21,049 bases of DNA from assembly GCA_049609065.1 (NCBI GenBank), contig JBMYYE010000034.1:1-21049 (forward strand), read 5' to 3'. The position numbers and the translations under genes are program-made. The first letter of the stretch is position 1. Each line of letters starts with the position of its first letter. The DNA is from JBMYYE01 sp049609065. Its GTDB lineage: Bacteria > Pseudomonadota > Alphaproteobacteria > Rhodobacterales > Rhodobacteraceae. Below the pieces are notes generated by a model. That model made no database searches, was not told where the DNA came from, and saw only the letters and a program-made list of their open reading frames with translations. Below are positions 1-7,038 of the stretch, piece by piece.

Positions 1-1309
1 ATTTAGCAAAATAAATAAAACAGAAAGCAAGAATGGTAAAGTTGAAGTTCAGTTTTCCAAAGCCTTTTTGCAATATGTATCCAATATTCGTAACGGTGTT
101 TTGATCCCCTCAAAAGTTGATGGGGATATTAAACGTGTAATCACCCGTTGGGGGGCTGCGGATACGTTGACAGCATTTTCAAAATCATCACCAGGCGGAT
201 GGCTGCGTAAACTGCCGCCAAAAACGCCCGAATATACGCGATTGATGAAGGCGAAATTGAAGTATGAAAAGCAGCTCGGACGTGGGGGCTGGGGCGCAAA
301 AGTGCCTGCTAAATCCCTCAAACCAGGTCAATCAGGGCCCGCGGTTGTGGCCCTTCGTAACCGCTTGATTTCAATGGGCTATCTGCGGCGTTCAAACACG
401 CAAACCTATGATGCCAATATCCAAAAAGCCGTGCAGCAATTCCAAATCGCCCATGGCCGCAACCCTGATGGCGTGGCCGGCAAAGGCACCATCGCGGATA
501 TCAATACAAGCGTTCAAAAACGCCTTGAGCAAATCATGGTCGCGATGGAACGTGAACGGTGGATGAACCGTGAACGTGGCAAACGCCATGTGTTGGTTAA
601 CCTCACCGATTTCACGGCCCGTATTATTGACAATGGCTCAACCACATTTGTAACGCGATCTGTGATTGGTAAAAATGTGAAGGATCAACGTTCGCCTGAG
701 TTTTCTGATGTGATGGAACACATGGTGATCAACCCAACATGGAATGTGCCGCGCTCAATCGCGACCAAAGAATATCTTCCAATGCTAAAGCGGAACCCAA
801 ATGCGGTTTCCCATTTGAAATTGGTGGATTCGCGCGGTCGCACGGTGAACCGCAGTGCCGTAGATTTCACACAATTTACCGAACGCTCGTTCCCGTTTAA
901 TATCAAACAGCCACCCTCACGGCGGAATGCATTGGGGCTTGTGAAATTTATTTTCCCGAACCCCTACAATATTTATTTGCATGACACGCCGTCAAAGAAC
1001 CTCTTTAACCGCGAAAGCCGTGCCTTTAGCCATGGGTGTATTCGCCTCGGTGATCCGTTTGATTTTGCCTATGCGCTTCTTAAAAAACAAACACGCAACC
1101 CAGAAGAGTTCTTCAAAGCGCGTTTGAAAACGGGTAAAGAAACCGTTGTTCAACTCGAAAAACCGGTGCCTGTGCATTTGATTTACCGGACGGCATTCAC
1201 CCAACCAAAGGGCCCCGTAAACTTCCGTCGCGACGTTTATGGCCGTGACGCAAAGATTTTGCGTGCTTTGACCAAAGCTGGGGTGGTGCTGCGCTCTGTC
1301 GGGAGTTAA
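1..1309 (+). CDS. L,D-transpeptidase, YcbB type (5'-partial)
   Basis: C-terminal part of a periplasmic enzyme that makes 3-3 cross-links between meso-diaminopimelate residues in peptidoglycan. The reading frame is open from base 2, so the TTG at 68 is not the real start and the signal peptide and N-terminal scaffold are outside the window. Numbering from that TTG: the end of the scaffold domain (about 1-80), a peptidoglycan-binding type 1 domain (about 84-146, LKPGQSGPAVVALRNRL onward), and a YkuD catalytic domain (about 173-345). The catalytic signature is visible as an HD pair (YLHDTP, about 305) and SHGCIR with the nucleophilic Cys324, codon 1037-1039. The order scaffold, PG-binding, YkuD is that of YcbB/LdtD rather than short YkuD proteins. 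Stop is TAA at 1307-1309; lpxD follows after 35 bases. The family is secure; the exact paralogue is not. Confidence 0.93.
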   Translation, partial: FSKINKTESKNGKVEVQFSKAFLQYVSNIRNGVLIPSKVDGDIKRVITRWGAADTLTAFSKSSPGGWLRKLPPKTPEYTRLMKAKLKYEKQLGRGGWGAKVPAKSLKPGQSGPAVVALRNRLISMGYLRRSNTQTYDANIQKAVQQFQIAHGRNPDGVAGKGTIADINTSVQKRLEQIMVAMERERWMNRERGKRHVLVNLTDFTARIIDNGSTTFVTRSVIGKNVKDQRSPEFSDVMEHMVINPTWNVPRSIATKEYLPMLKRNPNAVSHLKLVDSRGRTVNRSAVDFTQFTERSFPFNIKQPPSRRNALGLVKFIFPNPYNIYLHDTPSKNLFNRESRAFSHGCIRLGDPFDFAYALLKKQTRNPEEFFKARLKTGKETVVQLEKPVPVHLIYRTAFTQPKGPVNFRRDVYGRDAKILRALTKAGVVLRSVGS

Positions 1310-1344
1310 GTTACTCCCAACAGTAACGAGCTCTAGGATAGGCG

Positions 1345-2442
1345 ATGACATTTACAGTCGCACAGATTGCAAAGGCCCTTGGCGGAAACGCTGAGGGTGA
1401 CGTAACGCTTGAAGTGACAGGCGCCGCAGAGCCGCATATGGCGAAAGCTGGCGATGTCGCGCTGGCGATGGATCCCAAATATGCGGATGGCTTCTCTGAG
1501 GGGCAGGCACAGGTTGCCATTTTGTGGGAAGGCGCCGATTGGCGCGCCTTGGGGCTTAGGGCGGCGATCTTTGTTGGACGGGCGCGCTATGCGATGTCGG
1601 GTTTGACGACCATGCTCGATCCAGGACCTGAGGTTGAAACAGGCATCCATTCAACCGCGATTATCCATGACACGGCTCAGATTGGGGCAGGGGCGGCCAT
1701 TGGCCCGTATGTCATTGTTGGGCGCGATGTTGCGCTTGGGGAAAACGCGGTGATTGCGCCACAGGTGACGATCGCAGAAGGCGCACAAATTGGTGCGGAT
1801 GCGGTGATCCATTCAGGGGCGCGCATTGGCGCGCGGGTGCGCATCGGGGCGCGGGTGTTTATTCAACCGGGTGCCGTGATCGGATCTGATGGGTTTTCTT
1901 TTGTCACACCCGAAAAATCAGGGGTGGAAAAAGCCCGCGAAAGCCTTGGAAATCAAGGTGAAATCACAGAACAAAGCTGGACCCGTATCCACAGTTTAGG
2001 AACTGTTGATATCGGGGATGATGTGGAAATCGGGGCCAATGTGGCCATTGATCGCGGCACCATTCGGGCGACTGTGATTGGGCGCGGGACCAAGCTCGAT
2101 AATATGGTGCATATTGGTCATAATGTGCAGGTCGGCGAAGATTGTCTACTTTGCGGCCAAGTTGGCATCGCAGGCTCATCCAAAATCGGAAATCGTGTGG
2201 TGATGGGTGGTCAATGTGGGGTGTCTGATAATATTTTTGTCGGGGATGATGTGGTTGCAGGTGGTGCTACAAAAATCTTCACCAATGCGCCCAAGGGCCG
2301 TGTCCTTTTGGGATCACCTGCGGTCAAAATGGACAGCCATGTTGAGATGCAAAAATCGTTACGTCGGTTGCCGCGTTTGATTAAGAAAGTGGCCGATCTT
2401 CATGAAACTGTTTCAAAACTGACCGATAAGGGGCAAAATTAA
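1345..2442 (+). CDS. lpxD: UDP-3-O-acylglucosamine N-acyltransferase LpxD
   Basis: Third step of lipid A synthesis: transfers a 3-hydroxyacyl chain from ACP to the 2-amino group of UDP-3-O-acylglucosamine, in the cytoplasm. 365 residues, slightly longer than the E. coli enzyme (about 340). An N-terminal uridine-binding domain (about 1-95) precedes a left-handed beta-helix made of many hexapeptide repeats such as IGAGAAIGPYVIVG and IGARVRIGARVFI (about 100-325), then a helical tail. The catalytic histidine is in HIGHNVQVG (His259), equivalent to His239 of E. coli. ATG at 1345 has a weak AGGA (1335-1338) upstream. In many Gram-negatives lpxD sits with fabZ and lpxA; here it is followed by an ACP and a ketosynthase, which suggests a shared acyl-chain theme. 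Confidence 0.95.
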   Translation: MTFTVAQIAKALGGNAEGDVTLEVTGAAEPHMAKAGDVALAMDPKYADGFSEGQAQVAILWEGADWRALGLRAAIFVGRARYAMSGLTTMLDPGPEVETGIHSTAIIHDTAQIGAGAAIGPYVIVGRDVALGENAVIAPQVTIAEGAQIGADAVIHSGARIGARVRIGARVFIQPGAVIGSDGFSFVTPEKSGVEKARESLGNQGEITEQSWTRIHSLGTVDIGDDVEIGANVAIDRGTIRATVIGRGTKLDNMVHIGHNVQVGEDCLLCGQVGIAGSSKIGNRVVMGGQCGVSDNIFVGDDVVAGGATKIFTNAPKGRVLLGSPAVKMDSHVEMQKSLRRLPRLIKKVADLHETVSKLTDKGQN

Positions 2443-2479
2443 CCCGAATCCATTGGTTTTGAGTTGGAGGCCCCGAAAA

Positions 2480-2740
2480 ATGTCACAAACAGTTCAAGAA
2501 AAAGTATTTAAAATCATAGCGGAACAGGCGCTTGTTGATGTAAGTGAACTTTCCCCGGATCAAACGCTAGAAGATCTTGGCATCGACAGTCTTGGTCTGG
2601 TTGAAAGCATCTTTGCCATCGAAGAAGCCTTCGACATCGAAGTGCCGTTTAACGCCAATGATCCGACCGCAAACGAATTTGATATCTCTTCCGTGGCGGC
2701 CATCGTGACGGCGGTTGAAAGCCTCGTTGCGCGCTCATGA
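2480..2740 (+). CDS. Acyl carrier protein (specialised)
   Basis: Small acidic carrier of 86 residues that would hold acyl chains on a 4'-phosphopantetheine arm. The attachment motif is LGIDSLGLVES with Ser37. The start is the ATG at 2480 because TTGGAGG lies at 2464-2470, 9 bases upstream; an in-frame TTG at 2453 would place that ribosome binding site inside the gene. Its sequence does not look like the housekeeping AcpP, nor closely like rhizobial AcpXL as far as I recall that protein, so it is probably a dedicated carrier. Its stop codon overlaps the next start as ATGA, so it is almost certainly translated together with the ketosynthase. Substrate unknown; position beside lpxD suggests envelope lipid, which is inference. 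Confidence 0.9.
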   Translation: MSQTVQEKVFKIIAEQALVDVSELSPDQTLEDLGIDSLGLVESIFAIEEAFDIEVPFNANDPTANEFDISSVAAIVTAVESLVARS

Positions 2741-3948
2741 GGCGCGTTGTCATCACGGGCCAAGGAACGGTAAACGCGCTTGGCTTTACTGTTGGTCAGA
2801 CCTTAGATGCGTTTAAGGCTGGAAAATGTGGGATTGGGCCGCTCGAATTTCGCGATGTGGATCGGTTGTCGATCAAAATCGGGGGGCAGGTTCGTGGTTA
2901 TGAACCAGAACGCCAATTTAACCGACAGCAAAACCTTCTGTATGATCGGTTTACGCAATTTACGCTGATCGCCGCCAATCAAGCCATAGAAGAAGCGGGC
3001 CTTGAATTTCACGCGGAGCTGTCTCAACGCTCTGGTGTGATTTTGGGCACGGCGGGCGGCGGCGTGAACACGTGGGATGAAAATTACCGCACGGTTTATG
3101 AGGATGGCAAAAACCGCGTACATCCTTTTGTGGTGCCTAAACTTATGAACAACGCGGCCGCGAGCCATGTGTCCATGCAACATAACCTCAAAGGGCCGAG
3201 TTTCACGGTCGCGACGGCCTGCGCCTCCTCCAATCACGCGATGGGGCAGGCGTTTCAGTTTATTCGCGCCGGGCTTGCCGATGTGATGGTCACGGGTGGA
3301 TCAGAATCGATGCTGTGTTTTGGCGGCGTGAAAGCATGGGAAGGCCTTAGAGTGATGTCTAAGGATGCATGCCGCCCGTTTTCCGCCAATCGAAATGGCA
3401 TGGTTCAAGGCGAAGGCGCAGGCGTTTTCGTGTTTGAGGATTACGCGCATGCCAAGGCGCGTGGCGCGGAAATTTTGGCCGAAGTTGTTGGGTTCTCCAT
3501 GACCTCGGATGCGTCTGATATTGTCATGCCAAGCCAACAAGGTGCGGCGCGTGCCATTTCTGGCGCCCTTCGGGATGCGGGGCTTAATCCAGAGGATGTG
3601 GCCTATGTAAATGCCCATGGCACGGGCACGGCGGCCAATGATAAAACTGAATGCGCAGCGGTGGCCCAAGCCTTTGGTGCGCATGCTGATCAGTTGATGA
3701 TCTCGTCGACAAAATCGATGCATGGACATTTAATTGGCGGCACGGGGGCCGTTGAATTGCTGGCCTGCATCATGGCCCTACGCGACGGCGTTATCGCGCC
3801 AACAATTGGCTATGAAGAACCCGATCCAGAATGTGCGCTTGATGTTGTGCCGAATGAAGCCCGCGAGGTCAAAGTCGATGCGGTCATTTCAAATGCCTTT
3901 GCCTTTGGGGGCTTAAACGCGGTTTTGGCCCTTAAAAAAGCCCCATAA
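2737..3948 (+). CDS. Beta-ketoacyl-ACP synthase, FabF/KAS II-like
   Basis: Condensing enzyme that would extend an acyl chain by decarboxylative Claisen condensation with malonyl-ACP. 403 residues, close to FabF (about 412). The Cys-His-His set is intact: Cys162 in TACASSNHA, His294 in NAHGTGTAAND and His331 in STKSMHGHLIGG; the C-terminal Gly-rich FAFGGLNAVL is also present. It starts inside the stop codon of the acyl carrier protein (ATGA at 2737-2740), so the two are translationally coupled and probably act together. It differs from housekeeping FabF in having no neighbouring fabG, fabD or acpP. It resembles the KAS-family proteins often labelled nodulation protein E-like. A role in making a special acyl chain for lipid A or another lipid is plausible but not shown. 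Confidence 0.92.
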   Translation: MRRVVITGQGTVNALGFTVGQTLDAFKAGKCGIGPLEFRDVDRLSIKIGGQVRGYEPERQFNRQQNLLYDRFTQFTLIAANQAIEEAGLEFHAELSQRSGVILGTAGGGVNTWDENYRTVYEDGKNRVHPFVVPKLMNNAAASHVSMQHNLKGPSFTVATACASSNHAMGQAFQFIRAGLADVMVTGGSESMLCFGGVKAWEGLRVMSKDACRPFSANRNGMVQGEGAGVFVFEDYAHAKARGAEILAEVVGFSMTSDASDIVMPSQQGAARAISGALRDAGLNPEDVAYVNAHGTGTAANDKTECAAVAQAFGAHADQLMISSTKSMHGHLIGGTGAVELLACIMALRDGVIAPTIGYEEPDPECALDVVPNEAREVKVDAVISNAFAFGGLNAVLALKKAP

Positions 3949-3951
3949 CCA

Positions 3952-3985
3952 AAAAACGCCCCCAATATGGAGGCGTTTTTAGGAT
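3952..3985. terminator. Bidirectional intrinsic terminator
   Basis: Inverted repeat of AAAAACGCC (3952-3960) with GGCGTTTTT (3972-3980); two inner C-G pairs are possible across a C/A mismatch, with a small ATAT-type loop. It is followed by T-rich sequence on the plus strand, and the A-run at 3951-3956 gives a T-run on the minus strand. It lies between the convergent ketosynthase and IalB genes and can stop both. Confidence 0.85.
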
Positions 3986-3999
3986 TTTTTGCGTTAGCT

Positions 4000-4662
4000 T
4001 TAGTTTTTTACTTCAAGGCCTTTAGGCGCATTCAATGCGTCATAGCTTGCTGTGAACCCCTTAAGAGAAAACGTACCCGTCACAGTTTTGTCGGGCGCAA
4101 CAGCCGGCACAACCGTGATGAAGGCCTCTTTGCCTGCTTTAAAGGCTTTGATGTCTGCAGCCGTAAAGCCCATGCGCGATACACAGCCCGTTGGCGAACA
4201 CCAAGAGAACGGGTAGCCTTTGGGTTTCGCCTTATCAATGCGAAGCGACAAGTTTGCAGTGAGCAGCGTCTCAAGCGGAACAATCGATGTGCCACCTGCA
4301 ACCGCTTTCCCGTTTTCAGGGAGCTTAAACAGTGTCACCTCTGCGAGAGGCTGACCTGTATTATCTTTAATGGCTTGGAAAATTTGACATTCTTCTGTTG
4401 CGACATCTTCACCTTTGATGCAGCGCACTTCCCATGCCCCATTGACCTGGCGGATATACGCGTCGCCGATTTTAGGTGTTGCAGGGGCCGCAGGTGTGGC
4501 GGCTTCATCCGCTTGTGCGGCAGGTTCTGTTTTTGGGGCCTCGCTTGTGGCTTCGGTCGCCGTAGGTGCAGGGGCTGTGGTGGTGTCGGTGCTTTGTGCA
4601 AAAACAGGCGCTGCGAAGCTGCCTGCAATTAAAAAAGCTGTTGTTGTCAAAAGCGATTTCAT
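4000..4662 (-). CDS. Invasion-associated locus B (IalB) family secreted protein
   Basis: Predicted periplasmic protein of 220 residues. A Sec signal peptide is clear: MKSLL, a hydrophobic stretch, then APVFAQ with likely cleavage near residue 22. Next comes a low-complexity Ala/Thr/Pro/Glu linker (about 24-63), then the IalB-type domain (about 65-215). That domain has two Cys pairs, RCIKGEDVATEEC and WCSPTGC, likely disulfides in the periplasm. The family is named after a Bartonella protein linked to erythrocyte invasion, but it is widespread in free-living alphaproteobacteria with no known molecular function, so no virulence role should be inferred. Start is supported by AAAGGAA about 7 bases upstream. 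It is divergent from rplU and convergent with the ketosynthase. Confidence 0.88.
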   Translation of the reverse strand: MKSLLTTTAFLIAGSFAAPVFAQSTDTTTAPAPTATEATSEAPKTEPAAQADEAATPAAPATPKIGDAYIRQVNGAWEVRCIKGEDVATEECQIFQAIKDNTGQPLAEVTLFKLPENGKAVAGGTSIVPLETLLTANLSLRIDKAKPKGYPFSWCSPTGCVSRMGFTAADIKAFKAGKEAFITVVPAVAPDKTVTGTFSLKGFTASYDALNAPKGLEVKN

Positions 4663-4774
4663 GTCTGCATTCCTTTTAAATAACGTGCCCTTCGGTAACA
4701 GGGTTTTAAGGGGGTGTCAGGTCCCTTTTTTACTTTGGGCCGTTTTTTGCAGGCTTTGATTAAGGGAGAAGTGC

Positions 4775-4803
4775 TTGACAATAAAGGTGTGTCTGATCAT
4801 AAG
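4775..4803 (+). promoter_or_regulatory. Sigma70-type promoter for rplU-rpmA
   Basis: Perfect -35 TTGACA (4775-4780), 17-base spacer, -10 CATAAG (4798-4803, four of six matches to consensus). This would start transcription near 4810 and leave a leader of about 170 bases before rplU. The CTTGACA context is common at strong alphaproteobacterial promoters. The weak -10 is the main doubt. Confidence 0.6.
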
Positions 4804-4809
4804 CCTCCC

Positions 4810-4979
4810 ATAGCTGCGTGCAGGATTCCCTTGCACGCGGTTTTACGTTTTAATAACGCTTCGCTATGAGGCGCGCTGTTTTAGGTGGGGTTTCCCCGTA
4901 AACGCTTGAAGATGAATAGGATTTTTAATCCGAACGCATCCCAAAGGACCGAATGACGCGGAATATAAAGGATAACGCG
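4810..4979 (+). promoter_or_regulatory. Structured 5' leader of rplU-rpmA
   Basis: This fills most of the 317-base gap between IalB and rplU; I see no gene in it. It contains a strong hairpin, GCGTGCAGG (4816-4824) pairing with CC and TGCACGC (4829-4838) with one bulged T and an ATTC loop, followed by GGTTTTACGTTTT, which resembles an attenuator. Two smaller hairpins follow: GGGG-TTT-CCCC (4887-4897) and GGATT-TTT-AATCC (4919-4931). A long structured leader before a ribosomal protein operon suggests feedback control by L21 or attenuation, but no known leader family was recognised. Confidence 0.4.
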
Positions 4980-5504
4980 ATGTTTGCGGTTATGAAAACC
5001 GGTGGCAAGCAATACAAAGTTCAAGCGGGCGATGTGCTCAAGCTTGAAAAATTGGCCGCCGCAGCTGGTGAAACAATCCAGTTTAACGATATTTTGATGG
5101 TTGGCTCCAAAGTGGGCGCACCTTTGGTTGAAGGCGCAGGCGTTCAAGCTGAAGTGATCGACCAGATCCGTGGCGAAAAGCTCATTCACTTTGTGAAACG
5201 CCGTCGTAAGCACTCTTCCAAACGTACCAAAGGGCACCGTCAATATTTGACACTCGTGCGCATCACGGATGTTTTGGAAAAAGGCGCTGACAAATCTGGC
5301 GTAAAAGCTGCGATTGGCGCGGGCTCTGCTCCTGCAGAAGTTGCAGAAGAAAAGCCAGCTAAAAAAGCGGCGGCTAAGAAGCCTGCTGCTAAAAAGCCAG
5401 CCGCGAAGAAAGCAGCGCCTAAGAAGGCGGCTGCTGAAAAGAAACCTGCAGCTAAAAAAGCTCCTGCTAAAAAAGCAGCGGCTAAAAAAGCTGACGACAA
5501 GTAA
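4980..5504 (+). CDS. rplU: 50S ribosomal protein L21 with Lys/Ala-rich tail
   Basis: Large-subunit protein that binds 23S rRNA. The start is the ATG at 4980, not the upstream ATG at 4953: the usual L21 N-terminus MFAVMKTGGKQY begins there and AAAGGA (4967-4972) is correctly spaced. Residues 1 to about 103 are the standard L21 domain, including FVKRRRKHSSKRTKGHRQ. The product is 174 residues against about 103 in E. coli. The extra part (about 104-174) ends in a run of KKAA, KKPAA and KKAP units (about 125-172), like histone H1 or AlgP tails. C-terminal additions on L21 are known in this order of bacteria; the function is unknown. rpmA follows after 12 bases. Confidence 0.96.
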   Translation: MFAVMKTGGKQYKVQAGDVLKLEKLAAAAGETIQFNDILMVGSKVGAPLVEGAGVQAEVIDQIRGEKLIHFVKRRRKHSSKRTKGHRQYLTLVRITDVLEKGADKSGVKAAIGAGSAPAEVAEEKPAKKAAAKKPAAKKPAAKKAAPKKAAAEKKPAAKKAPAKKAAAKKADDK

Positions 5505-5516
5505 GGAGAGACCCAG

Positions 5517-5786
5517 ATGGCACATAAAAAAGCTGGTGGTTCGTCCCGTAACGGTCGCGACTCCGCAGGTCGCCGCCTCGGCGTAAAGAAATTTGGCGGT
5601 CAAGCTGTGATCCCAGGCAACATCATCGTGCGTCAGCGCGGCAATAAGTGGTGGCCGGGTGAAGGCGTAGGCCAGGGTAAAGATCACACACTCTTCGCGA
5701 CAAGCGAAGGTCAAGTGACTTTCCGCAAAGGCCTCAAGGGGCGCACCTTTATTTCGGTTCTCCCAGTGGCGGAGGCCGCTGAATAA
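5517..5786 (+). CDS. rpmA: 50S ribosomal protein L27
   Basis: Ribosomal protein of 89 residues whose N-terminal tail reaches towards the peptidyl transferase centre. It has the classic opening MAHKKAGGSSRNGRDS and the L27 core RLGVKKFGGQAVIPGNIIVRQRG; length matches the family (about 85). AAGGAG lies just upstream of ATG. There is no N-terminal pro-sequence of the Firmicutes type. Co-transcribed with rplU, as in nearly all bacteria, and followed by a strong terminator. Confidence 0.98.
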   Translation: MAHKKAGGSSRNGRDSAGRRLGVKKFGGQAVIPGNIIVRQRGNKWWPGEGVGQGKDHTLFATSEGQVTFRKGLKGRTFISVLPVAEAAE

Positions 5787-5812
5787 GCCGAAACCTTTAG
5801 GTTACAAAGTTT

Positions 5813-5842
5813 AAGGGATCGGCACCGCCGGTCCCTTTTTTG
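5813..5842 (+). terminator. Intrinsic terminator of rplU-rpmA
   Basis: Ten-pair stem AAGGGATCGG (5813-5822) with CCGGTCCCTT (5828-5837), including one T-G pair, loop CACCG, followed by a run of Ts to 5841. It lies 27 bases after the rpmA stop and separates the ribosomal operon from the acetyltransferase run. Confidence 0.9.
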
Positions 5843-5960
5843 TTTTCAATTCTGATTGTGGGGACAAAGGGCGGGGTTGAAGGTCAAATAATAGTGATTA
5901 CCTAGACCAGATGATGAGGAACGGGAGCCCTCTCGGGTCTGCTTTTCGAGGAGGAAAGGC

Positions 5961-6509
5961 ATGAAACAAGATAGTATAATACAATCTGGCGCAATTGATG
6001 CTGCTGGTGTGATGTTGCGCCCTGTGGTGTCCTCTGATCGTGGCCTTTTGAAGATGTATACATCTGACAAACGCGTGTCCGAAATGACGAGCTCCATTCC
6101 GCATCCTTTACCTCCTGGTGTGACAAAGGCGTTTATTGATCGTGCGATTGCTCTCGAAAATAGTACGGATGAAGCCATTTGGATTATGGATGGCTCTGCC
6201 TCTGGCTTGCCTGAGGTCGTGGGTGTTATTTCCCTGAAGAACATGGACCGTGATCAATCCGAACTGGGGATGTGGGTGGCGCCTGCGTTCTGGAATTCTG
6301 GAATTGCAACCCGCGCGGTAGAAGCCCTAATCGCGGAAAACCCATTGAAAAACAAAACAATTTTCGCTGGCGTTTTCCAAGATAACCCAGGCTCTGCACG
6401 GGTGCTGACAAAATGCGGTTTTGAATATTTGGGGGATGCAGAAGCGTTCTCAATTGCACGTGCGGCAAAAGTGACCACATGGACCTATATTAAGAAAATG
6501 GACGGCTAA
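5961..6509 (+). CDS. GNAT-family N-acetyltransferase (RimJ/RimL-like), first copy
   Basis: Predicted acetyl-CoA-dependent acetyltransferase of 182 residues. After a short N-terminal tail it opens with a GNAT beta strand (VMLRPVVSSDRGLL), then ELGMWVAPAFWNSGIATRAVEAL, the acetyl-CoA pyrophosphate-binding region (about 95-117), and FQDNPGSARVLTKCGFEYLG, the typical NxxSxxVLxKxGF end motif. The start has a strong GAGGAGGAAAGG ribosome binding site. One base separates it from the second GNAT gene. Paired GNATs between rpmA and obgE are a recurring Rhodobacterales arrangement. The substrate could be a protein N-terminus or a small molecule; not determinable here. Confidence 0.88.
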   Translation: MKQDSIIQSGAIDAAGVMLRPVVSSDRGLLKMYTSDKRVSEMTSSIPHPLPPGVTKAFIDRAIALENSTDEAIWIMDGSASGLPEVVGVISLKNMDRDQSELGMWVAPAFWNSGIATRAVEALIAENPLKNKTIFAGVFQDNPGSARVLTKCGFEYLGDAEAFSIARAAKVTTWTYIKKMDG

Positions 6510-6510
6510 A

Positions 6511-7038
6511 ATGGCGCAGGCGGACATTCTTTTTCAGACATCCCGCCTGACATGTCGCAATTTTGAGAAAAGCGATTGGCGGATGTTGCAGCGCATTGGC
6601 GGGCATCCCGATGTGGCGCCTATGACGGGCACAATCACATCCCCGTGGCCCAAATCAGATGTCATGAAACGCATGCAGACCCCGTTTATTGGCGAAATCC
6701 CGTTTGAAGTGGGGTTATATGATGCGGATGGCTTGATTGGGTTCGTCGGTATTAGCCTTCGGGATGAAGTTGGCTATGCCATTGCGCCTTGGAAATCGGG
6801 GCAGGGCTATGCAACAGAAATGATGGGTCCCGTGCTCGATCTGGCATTTGAGAGGCTGAAGATGCCCTTCCTCAATGCGTCTGTTTTTGAAGATAATCCA
6901 GCCTCAACTGCGGTTTTACACAAAGCAGGCTTCGAAAAAATCAGTAATGGCATGGGCAAAGCCCGCGCGAGGCTTGAGCCTGCGCCAATAATCAATTATC
7001 GCCTAACACAACACAATTATGAAAGCCTGAAACCATGA
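6511..7038 (+). CDS. GNAT-family N-acetyltransferase (RimJ/RimL-like), second copy
   Basis: Second acetyltransferase, 175 residues, of the RimJ/RimL type: TSRLTCRNFEKSDW near the N-terminus, VGYAIAPWKSGQGYATEM as the acetyl-CoA-binding loop (about 86-108) and FEDNPASTAVLHKAGFEKIS at the end. It starts one base after the upstream GNAT stop and its own stop overlaps the obgE start (ATGA, 7035-7038), so it lies in one transcription unit with obgE. The two GNATs are related but clearly diverged, so this is an old pair rather than a recent duplication. Substrate unknown. Confidence 0.88.
   Translation: MAQADILFQTSRLTCRNFEKSDWRMLQRIGGHPDVAPMTGTITSPWPKSDVMKRMQTPFIGEIPFEVGLYDADGLIGFVGISLRDEVGYAIAPWKSGQGYATEMMGPVLDLAFERLKMPFLNASVFEDNPASTAVLHKAGFEKISNGMGKARARLEPAPIINYRLTQHNYESLKP

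Noticed and set aside
3967..4632. 221-codon plus-strand open frame opposite the IalB gene
   Set aside because: Cys/Arg-rich shadow translation; the minus strand has a signal peptide, a family match and a ribosome binding site.
4953..4979. Upstream in-frame ATG for rplU adding nine residues
   Set aside because: The universal L21 N-terminus starts at 4980 and AAAGGA sits between the two ATGs at the right spacing for the second.
5330..5500. Tandem repeat or CRISPR-like array in the rplU tail
   Set aside because: The repetition is codon-level KKAA coding sequence in frame with L21, with no spacers or conserved repeat unit.
4881..5714. 277-codon minus-strand open frame opposite rplU, rich in Ser, Phe and Leu
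   Set aside because: It is the antisense of the Lys/Ala repeats and L21/L27 coding sequence; no ribosome binding site or family likeness.
5961..7038. Adjacent GNAT genes as a recent tandem duplication or a novel system
   Set aside because: The two proteins are diverged beyond the common GNAT motifs, and paired acetyltransferases upstream of obgE are usual in this order.
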